Source: Bacillota bacterium
GTDB taxonomy: Bacteria > Bacillota > Desulfotomaculia > Desulfotomaculales > JAJYZD01
Assembly (NCBI GenBank): GCA_021800315.1
Contig: JAJYZD010000103.1
Coordinates: forward strand, 1-11,826
Length of the DNA: 11,826 bases
Direction of reading: 5' to 3'
In this document: positions 6,481 to 11,826 of the stretch, piece by piece
Numbering within the stretch: the stretch's first letter is position 1
Layout of the letters: every line of letters begins with the position of its first letter
Program-made: the position numbers and the translations under genes
Notes under the pieces: generated by a model
The model's input: only the letters and a program-made list of their open reading frames with translations
Told to the model about the DNA's origin: nothing
Database searches by the model: none

Positions 6481-7731
6481 TCAAGGGGTGGTCAGTGCCA
6501 GCAACTCGGCCGTATGCATCACCCGGCCCGGCCAGCCCTCGCCGGCCAGGAGCCCTTCCAACTGGTTGCGGCAGGCCCCGCAGCCGGTGACCAGCACCGT
6601 AGCGCCGGTATTGCGGATATCGGCCAGCTTGGGGGCCGCGATCGCCCGGGAGAGTTCGGAATAGAACAACTGGAAGGAGCCGGCCCCCCCGCAGCACCGG
6701 CCGGGGTCGGCCAGAGGAGCGAAGTCGATCCCGGGTACGGCCTTAATCAGGTCCACCGGGATATCGCCCACCCGCATGCCCCGCCCCAGGTGGCAGGCCT
6801 GGTGGTAGGTGACGCGCCAGGGTAGCGGCAGCATTGCACCGGGAGCCGGCAGTTCCGCCAGGAGGGAGGCGATGTCCCTGACCTTGGTCGCCAGGGCCAG
6901 AGACCGGTCGTACAGTTCCTGATCGTCCCGCAAGAGTTCCGGGTAGTGTTCCCGCCAGGCTTCCCCGCAGGTGCCGCAGGCCGTAACCAGGAAGTCCACG
7001 CCCAAACGGTGGAACATCGCCACGTGGGAAGCGGCCATGGCCCGCGCCGTGGCCGGATCGCCCAGTGCCAGGAGGGGATAGCCGCAGCAGTGCTGCGCGG
7101 CCGGTAGGACCACCCCGGCCCGGCGTGAGGCCAGCAGCTTGACCACCGCTTCGCCCGTCCCAGGATAAACGTAGTTGGCCATACAGCCGGCGAAGAACGC
7201 CACCCGGAGATCGGCCCGGGGCGGTTGGACCAGGTCCCGGATCCCGGCCAGGAAGGTCCGGGCCGGCAGGGCCGGGTAAATCCGGCGCACATCCAGACCG
7301 AGGGGAAAGCGGGGCCGGTATCCGCCGCCGGCCGGATGGAAAGCCGCTTTCTGCGCCCGCCGGGCCACCGGCAGACCCCTGTCCAGCCAGGGTTTACGGG
7401 CCAAGCCGGCCAGGAGCATCCTCCTGGCCAGGGGCAGCCCGCCTCCTTTGCGCGCGGCGGCCCGCAAGGCGACGATACCGGCGCAGGTCGCTACCCCGCT
7501 GGGGCAGGCGTCCAGGCAGGCCAGACACAAGAGGCAACGCTGGGACAAGGCCGACAGGCGCGGGGTGGGCTCCAGGCGGCCCTCCAGCAGCGCCCGGCCT
7601 AACTGCAACTTGCCCCGGGCCACGTCCGCCTCGGCCCGGGTGACCCCGTACACGGGGCAGACGGCCTGGCAGTTGCCGCAGCGCATGCATTTCTTGATAT
7701 CGGCCGTGAAGTCGGCCAGATCGTCGTACAT
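6481..7731 (-). CDS. glcF: Fe-S oxidoreductase subunit GlcF (CCG-domain protein)
   Basis: A protein of about 416 residues, the iron-sulfur partner of glycolate/D-lactate oxidase. Two 4Fe-4S motifs lie at the N-terminus: CxxCxxCxxxCP at about 15-26 and again at about 66-77. Two CCG domains follow. The first has FAGC (near 182), HCCGYP (near 214) and ACGTCG (near 251). The second has QACHLGRG (near 312), RCCGGAG (near 345) and GCGACR (near 383). Such subunits pass electrons from the GlcD flavoprotein to quinones or other carriers. There is no membrane helix, so attachment would be peripheral. Its ATG comes one base after the glcD stop (TGA C ATG), with GAGGAAGAA as ribosome binding site, so translational coupling is likely. 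All cysteines look intact. Confidence 0.9.
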   Translation of the reverse strand: MYDDLADFTADIKKCMRCGNCQAVCPVYGVTRAEADVARGKLQLGRALLEGRLEPTPRLSALSQRCLLCLACLDACPSGVATCAGIVALRAAARKGGGLPLARRMLLAGLARKPWLDRGLPVARRAQKAAFHPAGGGYRPRFPLGLDVRRIYPALPARTFLAGIRDLVQPPRADLRVAFFAGCMANYVYPGTGEAVVKLLASRRAGVVLPAAQHCCGYPLLALGDPATARAMAASHVAMFHRLGVDFLVTACGTCGEAWREHYPELLRDDQELYDRSLALATKVRDIASLLAELPAPGAMLPLPWRVTYHQACHLGRGMRVGDIPVDLIKAVPGIDFAPLADPGRCCGGAGSFQLFYSELSRAIAAPKLADIRNTGATVLVTGCGACRNQLEGLLAGEGWPGRVMHTAELLALTTP

Positions 7732-7732
7732 G

Positions 7733-9118
7733 TCATTCTTCCTCCGGCAGGATTTTGCCGGGATTGAAGAGGTTGTCCGGGTCGAGCGCCCGCTTGATCC
7801 GCCTTACGGCGGCCACCCCGGCATCCCCCAGTTCCAGCGGCAAAAAACGCCTCTTGGCCAGACCGATACCGTGCTCCCCGCTGAGCGTCCCGCCCATGGC
7901 GAGAGCCGTGGCGAAGATCTCCTTTACCGCCAGGTGCACCCTGGCCATCTCCTCGTGGTCGCCCTCGTCGGTCAGGATGGTGGGGTGCAGGTTGCCGTCC
8001 CCGGCGTGCCCGAAAGTACCGATCAGCAAATTATGTCTGACGGCGATATCCTGAATCGCGGCCAGCATCTCCACGATCCGGCTACGGGGCACGGTGGCGT
8101 CCTCCAGGACGGTGGTCGGACGAAGCCGGGCCAGGGCCGGAAGCGCGGCGCGCCGGGCCGCCCACAGGGCGTCCCTCTCGCGGTCGTCGGCGGCCAGCTT
8201 AAGCCGCCCCCCGGATTCCTGGAGAATCCGCTCCACGACCGCCGCGTCGTGCCGGACGACCTCGGTCAGACCGTCCACTTCCACCAGCAGCACCGCCGCG
8301 GCATCCCGCGGCAGCCCGGCGTGGGCGTAATTCTCGACCGCCTCAATGGTTGTTCGGTCCAGTATCTCCATGGTGGCCGGAATGATCCGGGCCCGGATGA
8401 TGGCGGCCACCGCCTCCCCGGCCGCGGCCAACTGCGTAAAAGAGGCCAGCATGGACCGCCGGTCCTGCGGCGCCGGCACCAGCCGGACGGTGATCTCCGT
8501 TATAACGCCCAGGGTGCCCTCGGCCCCGGTGAAAAGCCGGACCATATCGTAGGCCGTGACGTTCTTGACCGTCTTGCCCCCGAAGCGGGCCACCGAGCCG
8601 TCGGCCAGGACTACTTCCAGCCCCGTAACGTAATCCCTGGTAACTCCGTACTTCAACCCCCGCAGTCCCCCGGAGCACTCGGCAACGCTGCCTCCCATCG
8701 TGGCGGTGGCGACGGTGCCCGGGTCGGGCGGGTAGATGAGGCCGTAGGGCGCGGCGGCGTCGTTGAGCCGCTGGATGATCACGCCCGGCTGCACCGTGGC
8801 GGCCAGGTTGTCGGGATCGAGTTCCAGGATGCGGTCCATCCTGAGGGTGGCCAAGACCACCCCGCCGCCCAAAGGGACCGTACCGCCGCTCAGATTGGTG
8901 CCGGAGCCCCGCGGAAAGACCGCCAGGCGGTTGACGCGGCAGATGTTGACCACCGCCGCCACCTGGGCTGCGCTCTGCGGCAGCACCGCCGCCAGCGGAC
9001 AGGCCGGGGGCATCTCCGGCGTGGCGTCGTAAGAATACAAGACTAGCTCTTCCCGGTCCATAATCACATTGTCTTTCCCTACGGCCTGCTGCAGTTGTCG
9101 TAGCACCTGCCTGTCCAT
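7733..9118 (-). CDS. glcD: FAD-linked 2-hydroxyacid (D-lactate/glycolate) dehydrogenase GlcD
   Basis: About 461 residues, a VAO/PCMH-type flavoprotein. The FAD-binding part has PRGSGTNLSGG (about 70-80), YPPDPG (about 129) and KYGVTRDYV (about 156). The C-terminal cap has GHAGDGNLH (about 370-378) and SGEHGIG (about 413), the metal/substrate residues of D-lactate and 2-hydroxyglutarate dehydrogenases, and ends with the family's FNPGKILP. It oxidises a 2-hydroxyacid to the 2-oxoacid. The start is uncertain. I prefer ATG 9118, or GTG 9121 just before it, with GGGGGA upstream. A GTG at 9175 gives 19 more residues but no ribosome binding site. It is coupled to glcF, so the pair forms a GlcDF-type enzyme. 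D-lactate as substrate is inferred from the neighbouring larA. Glycolate is the main alternative. Confidence 0.88.
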   Translation of the reverse strand: MDRQVLRQLQQAVGKDNVIMDREELVLYSYDATPEMPPACPLAAVLPQSAAQVAAVVNICRVNRLAVFPRGSGTNLSGGTVPLGGGVVLATLRMDRILELDPDNLAATVQPGVIIQRLNDAAAPYGLIYPPDPGTVATATMGGSVAECSGGLRGLKYGVTRDYVTGLEVVLADGSVARFGGKTVKNVTAYDMVRLFTGAEGTLGVITEITVRLVPAPQDRRSMLASFTQLAAAGEAVAAIIRARIIPATMEILDRTTIEAVENYAHAGLPRDAAAVLLVEVDGLTEVVRHDAAVVERILQESGGRLKLAADDRERDALWAARRAALPALARLRPTTVLEDATVPRSRIVEMLAAIQDIAVRHNLLIGTFGHAGDGNLHPTILTDEGDHEEMARVHLAVKEIFATALAMGGTLSGEHGIGLAKRRFLPLELGDAGVAAVRRIKRALDPDNLFNPGKILPEEE

Positions 9119-9246
9119 CACGTCATCATCCCCCGCGATTCCACCCAAAGTAGGACCTGGATAAGGTTGTTCCACGCAAGAAGGAAAGGTACCGGCATGC
9201 TCAATCCCGCCGCGGGCACAGGGCCAAATTCAAAGAGCCGCTTCGC

Positions 9247-9831
9247 CTATACTTCGATCCTGGCACCCAGGAGTTCCACAAACTTACGCAGCAATTCCGG
9301 ATGCCCGGGCCAGGCCGCGGCAGTAACCAGGTTTCCGTCCACCCAGGCGTTGGAGAAGGTGGAGTTTACCTCCCCCCACCTGGCCCCGGCCGAAAGGCAG
9401 TCCGGCCCGACGGCCGGATAAGCCGTGCATAGCCGCCCCTGCAAGACGCCGGCCGCCGCCAGGATCTGCGGTCCGTGGCAGACGGCGGCCACAGGCTTGT
9501 TAGCCGCAAAAAAGGCCCGGACAACCTCCAGCACCTTACCGTCAAGACGCAAGTATTCAGGCGCCCGGCCGCCGGGAATGACCAGCCCGGCGTAGTCACC
9601 GGCTACGACTTGGTCGAAGTTTGCGGTAAGGGTAAAGTTGTGCCCCGGCTTCTCGCTGTAGGTTTGATCGCCCTCAAAATCGTGGACGGCTGTGCGAACC
9701 TTGTCCCCTGCTTCTTTCCCGGGGCATACGGCGTCTACCGTATAGCCCAGCATCAGCAGCGACTGGAACGGAACCATGACCTCGTAGTCTTCCACAAAGT
9801 CGCCCACCAGCATCAGAATCTTTTTAGTCAC
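9247..9831 (-). CDS. DJ-1/PfpI family protein
   Basis: A 194-residue class I glutamine amidotransferase-like protein of the DJ-1/PfpI family. Visible signatures are VEDYE with the conserved acidic residue (Glu14), VIPGGRAPE (about 84-92) and the nucleophile elbow AVCHGPQ (Cys118-His119). Family members act as glyoxalase III/deglycases on methylglyoxal, as peptidases, or as stress chaperones. The GTG at 9831 is chosen because GGAGG lies nine bases upstream. The in-frame GTG/ATG at 9915 adds 28 residues before the family's first strand and has no ribosome binding site. It is the first gene of the larA-side operon, with 128 bp to the preferred glcD start. A glyoxalase III activity would turn methylglyoxal into lactate, which fits the neighbours, but that link is inference. 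Confidence 0.85.
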   Translation of the reverse strand: MTKKILMLVGDFVEDYEVMVPFQSLLMLGYTVDAVCPGKEAGDKVRTAVHDFEGDQTYSEKPGHNFTLTANFDQVVAGDYAGLVIPGGRAPEYLRLDGKVLEVVRAFFAANKPVAAVCHGPQILAAAGVLQGRLCTAYPAVGPDCLSAGARWGEVNSTFSNAWVDGNLVTAAAWPGHPELLRKFVELLGARIEV

Positions 9832-9969
9832 CGTTAGGACACCTCCGTCTCGTAATATCCCGTTGAGCAGCGTTCGAACACCCAACCCGCGTAGGCGGAT
9901 ACTCCCCCCCTCCATGAAAAATTAACGGCGCGGATACCTCTGAGGCCGCTTGCTCTCTTTCTATCTGTG

Positions 9970-9999
9970 AAAATAGGAGTAACCGTCAGCATCTTGCAA
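9970..9999 (-). promoter_or_regulatory. Candidate promoter for the pfpI-glcD-glcF-larA unit
   Basis: On the minus strand TTGCAA (9999-9994) is followed after 18 bp by TATTTT (9975-9970). Both boxes are imperfect. The support is mainly position: it lies between a likely terminator and the first gene, with a dyad about 10 bp upstream of the -35 box. Confidence 0.35.
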
Positions 10000-10008
10000 T
10001 ACCTTACC

Positions 10009-10032
10009 GTACTTGTGTTTAACACCTTGTAC
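10009..10032. promoter_or_regulatory. Dyad, possible operator
   Basis: The plus strand reads GTAC-TT-GTGTT-T-AACAC-CTT-GTAC. The core GTGTT/AACAC is a perfect dyad around one base, flanked by GTAC at nearly equal distance. This is a plausible site for a dimeric regulator just upstream of the candidate promoter. The regulator itself is not in the window. Confidence 0.4.
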
Positions 10033-10059
10033 TAAGATATGCCCACGAACGTACGACTG

Positions 10060-10101
10060 CCGGCTTCGGCGAAATACCGGCATCTAGGGGCCGAAAGCCG
10101 G
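10060..10101. repeat. Inverted repeat in the intergenic gap
   Basis: CCGGCTTCGGC (10060-10070) pairs with GCCGAAAGCCGG (10090-10101) with one bulged base. The 19-base loop contains another CCGGCA that can pair with either flank, so alternative hairpins are possible. No T-run follows on either strand, so it is not an obvious terminator. Confidence 0.5.
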
Positions 10102-10200
10102 TGCTGCCAATTACCGCCTTGTTGACTTACCAGGCGAAGAATTACAGATAAGATGGCATCTGGTTAGACCACCTTACCGCAAATAATACTCCGGCCGGCG

Positions 10201-10226
10201 AAAAACTCCTGCCCGGCCCGCCGGCA
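10201..10226 (-). terminator. Candidate terminator after the FAD dehydrogenase
   Basis: On the minus strand TGCC-GG pairs with CC-GGCA across one bulge (10226-10210). GGAG and then five T (10205-10201) follow. It lies about 45 bp after the dehydrogenase stop codon. The spacer before the T-run makes it less than ideal. Confidence 0.4.
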
Positions 10227-10269
10227 AATTGCAATTTTTTTCGGTAACAGGCAAGGACGCCCCAGCCGG

Positions 10270-11676
10270 TCACGGCTGTCCTCCCGGGTTGAGGATGAGA
10301 CCGGGATCCAACGCCTTCTTGACGGCCCTGATCATCGCCAGTTGGACGGGGTCCATGAAGCGGGCCAGGTAATCCTTGCGCTTGGCGCCGATGCCGTGCT
10401 CGCCGGAAAGGTTGCCGCCCATGGCGTAGGTCTCGGTGTAGATCTCTTCCAGCACTTTTTCCTTCACTTCGTGCCAGGTCTCCTCGTCCAGGTCCTTCCG
10501 GAGCAGGATGGCGTGGATGTTGCCGACGCCGGCGTGGCCGGCGCAGGAAATTTCCACCCCGTGCTGCCGGGCGATCCTCTCTATCTCGGCAAGGGCCTTG
10601 GGAATGGCGGCGACCGGAACCACGATGTCCTCCATGCAGTAGACGGGGCTGACCACCCGGAGGGCCTCCGCGAAACATTTGCGGGCCTTCCAGATACGGT
10701 CCCGGGCCGAAACATTGTCGGCCACGAATACTTCCAGGGCGCCGTGCTCCTGGCAAAGCCGGCCGATGGCGAGGTAGTCCTCCTCGACCTGCGTTTCGGT
10801 CGAACCTTCCACTTCCACTATGATATGGGCTCCGGCGTCGCCGTAAGGCAGTTTCTGGTTGAGATAGGCCTCGGCCGCCTTGATGGAGGTACTGTCCATG
10901 AATTCCAGGCAGGTCGGAACGATCCCCCCGTTGCCCATGATAACGAGAACGATGTCGATGGCCGTCTGCATGGCGGCGAAGGGAACCAGCAGATCGACTA
11001 CGTACCGGGGCAACGGCATCAGCTTGAGGTAGATCTTGGTCACCACGCCCAGGGTACCTTCGGAACCCACCATGAGGTGCACCAGGTCGTAGCCCGTGAC
11101 GTCCTTGACGCACTTGCCGCCCAGGGTGGTGATCTCACCGCCGGGCAGCACCACTTCCCCCCCGTAGACGTGCCGGGAGGTGGTCCCGTACTTCACGGCC
11201 TTGTTCCCGCCGGCGTTCTCGGCCACATTGCCGCCGATGAAGGAACTGTCCGCGCTGCAGGGATCCCCGGCATACAGAAAGCCGGCTTCCCGGGCCGCTT
11301 TTTGCACCTGCCCGGTGGTTACCCCCGGCTCCACCACCACAAACATGTTCGCGGTATCGATTTCCAGGATGCGGTCCATCTTCTCCAGAGACAGGACGAT
11401 GCCCCCGAGCATGGGTACGGCGCCGGCCGAGAGGCCCGTCCCCGCTCCCCGCGGCGTGACCGGCACCCTGTGCCGGCCGGCCAGCCGGAGTACGGCCGCC
11501 ACTTCTTCCGCGATCCCCGGCTTAACCACCACTTCCGGGTTCCTGGTCCAGACAGCCTCGGAAACCTCGTCGTGCCCGTAGGACTCCATCTTCTCCTGTT
11601 CCACCACCCCCGGCTTACCCAGGATACTTTCCAGTTCTCCGGCTATTTCCGCCGTAACCCGGTTGTATACCGCCAG
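10270..11676 (-). CDS. FAD-linked 2-hydroxyacid (lactate) dehydrogenase, Etf-associated, probable CTG start
   Basis: About 468 residues from the CTG at 11676, close to the length of the LctD subunit of Etf-linked lactate dehydrogenase. FAD-domain motifs are PRGAGTGLSAG (about 75-85), GDPCSADSSFIGGN (about 137-150) and KYGTTSRHV. The cap carries SGEHGIG (Glu426, His427). The usual HAGDGNxH motif reads HAGVGNIH here (Val384 for Asp). The frame stays open upstream of the first GTG (11607) for 23 family-like residues (AVYNRVTAEIAGELESILG). The only well-placed codon behind GGGAGGGG is CTG 11676, one base after the etfA stop. By homology it would oxidise lactate or another 2-hydroxyacid and donate electrons to EtfAB, which in acetogens drives NAD reduction by flavin-based confurcation. 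The activity here is unproven given the changed residue. Confidence 0.82.
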   Translation of the reverse strand: MAVYNRVTAEIAGELESILGKPGVVEQEKMESYGHDEVSEAVWTRNPEVVVKPGIAEEVAAVLRLAGRHRVPVTPRGAGTGLSAGAVPMLGGIVLSLEKMDRILEIDTANMFVVVEPGVTTGQVQKAAREAGFLYAGDPCSADSSFIGGNVAENAGGNKAVKYGTTSRHVYGGEVVLPGGEITTLGGKCVKDVTGYDLVHLMVGSEGTLGVVTKIYLKLMPLPRYVVDLLVPFAAMQTAIDIVLVIMGNGGIVPTCLEFMDSTSIKAAEAYLNQKLPYGDAGAHIIVEVEGSTETQVEEDYLAIGRLCQEHGALEVFVADNVSARDRIWKARKCFAEALRVVSPVYCMEDIVVPVAAIPKALAEIERIARQHGVEISCAGHAGVGNIHAILLRKDLDEETWHEVKEKVLEEIYTETYAMGGNLSGEHGIGAKRKDYLARFMDPVQLAMIRAVKKALDPGLILNPGGQP

Positions 11677-11677
11677 T

Positions 11678-11826
11678 TCAAACCCCTCCCTGCGCTAAAG
11701 CGGCGATCATTTCCGGCACCACCGCGAACGCGTCGCCCACGATGCCGAAGTCGGCCACCTTGAAGATCTGGGCCTCGGGATCCAGGTTTACGGCCACGAT
11801 GGTGTCGGACGTCTGCATGCCGGCCA
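11678..11826 (-). CDS. etfA: Electron-transfer flavoprotein alpha subunit, C-terminal end (partial)
   Basis: Only the last 48 residues are in the window. They contain AGMQTSDTIVAVNLDPEA and FKVADFGIVGDAFAVVP, the FAD-binding signature near the C-terminus of EtfA. EtfA with EtfB carries electrons from flavoprotein dehydrogenases, and in bifurcating complexes between NAD(H), ferredoxin and the dehydrogenase. It ends with TGA one base before the proposed CTG start of the adjacent dehydrogenase, so the two genes are translationally coupled. This order (etfA then the dehydrogenase) matches the lctBCD arrangement of acetogens. etfB would be expected just upstream, outside the window. Confidence 0.88.
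   Translation of the reverse strand, partial: AGMQTSDTIVAVNLDPEAQIFKVADFGIVGDAFAVVPEMIAALAQGGV

Larger units (their letters stand above)
9832..10269. other. 438-bp regulatory gap between the two dehydrogenase units
   Basis: No credible gene is seen. On the minus strand it holds a candidate terminator for the upstream dehydrogenase gene (10201-10226), a long imperfect inverted repeat (10060-10101), a dyad (10009-10032), a weak promoter (9970-9999) and the leader of the DJ-1/PfpI gene. A 63-codon frame at 9834-10025 shows no family features. Confidence 0.5.

Noticed and set aside
7448..9046. Long plus-strand open frame of 532 codons opposite glcD/glcF
   Set aside because: It is antisense to two clearly recognisable genes. 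Its length is explained by high GC content.
9834..10025. 63-codon minus-strand ORF upstream of the DJ-1/PfpI gene
   Set aside because: It has no ribosome binding site or family motif, and it overlaps the likely promoter and leader of the next gene.
10142..11113. Long minus-strand open frame of 323 codons
   Set aside because: It overlaps the FAD dehydrogenase in another frame. The Arg/Gly/Pro-rich composition is typical of a shadow frame in GC-rich coding DNA.
1..11826. CRISPR array or tandem repeat arrays
   Set aside because: No regularly spaced repeats were seen anywhere in the window.

Overview
The window looks like chromosomal DNA from a GC-rich, probably anaerobic Firmicute (Clostridia, of the Moorella/Peptococcaceae kind). 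This is an inference from three things: a nickel-pincer lactate racemase beside GlcD/GlcF and Etf-linked lactate dehydrogenase genes, GGAGG-type ribosome binding sites, and the gene style. No species can be named from the sequence alone.

Region 1 (1-1768) appears to be the right end of an integrated element. It has a small excisionase-like HTH gene (247-429), then a tyrosine integrase (539-1678) broken by two frameshifts. The integrase promoter sits inside a long palindrome. The 3' end of a tRNA-Lys gene, the usual target of such integrases, lies about 90 bp past the integrase. The body of the element would be left of the window.

Region 2 (1769-2122) is a leftward tRNA operon, Pro-Tyr-Lys, with a near-consensus promoter (2094-2122) and a hairpin/T-run terminator at 1677-1703. 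Region 3 (2150-4614, minus strand) is a Ski2/HelY-like helicase whose frame is broken twice within about 60 bp, each time at the same heptamer, GGGATGA.

Region 4 (4694-11826, all minus strand) is a lactate (2-hydroxyacid) metabolism locus. In transcription order it holds the end of etfA, a GlcD/LctD-type FAD dehydrogenase that seems to start with CTG one base after etfA, a 438-bp gap with dyads and a candidate promoter, a DJ-1/PfpI protein, glcD, glcF, larA and a small sensor-domain-like gene. LarA would interconvert L- and D-lactate. The two flavoproteins would oxidise 2-hydroxyacids and pass electrons either to the Fe-S protein GlcF or to the electron-transfer flavoprotein.

The most notable new structure is a 194-bp MITE-like element at 4896-5089. 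It has perfect 11-bp terminal inverted repeats and perfect 8-bp direct repeats (TGAATTCC) on both sides. It sits directly behind the original start codon of the small gene after larA. Removing it and one repeat in silico restores a Shine-Dalgarno sequence, an ATG and an in-frame gene start.
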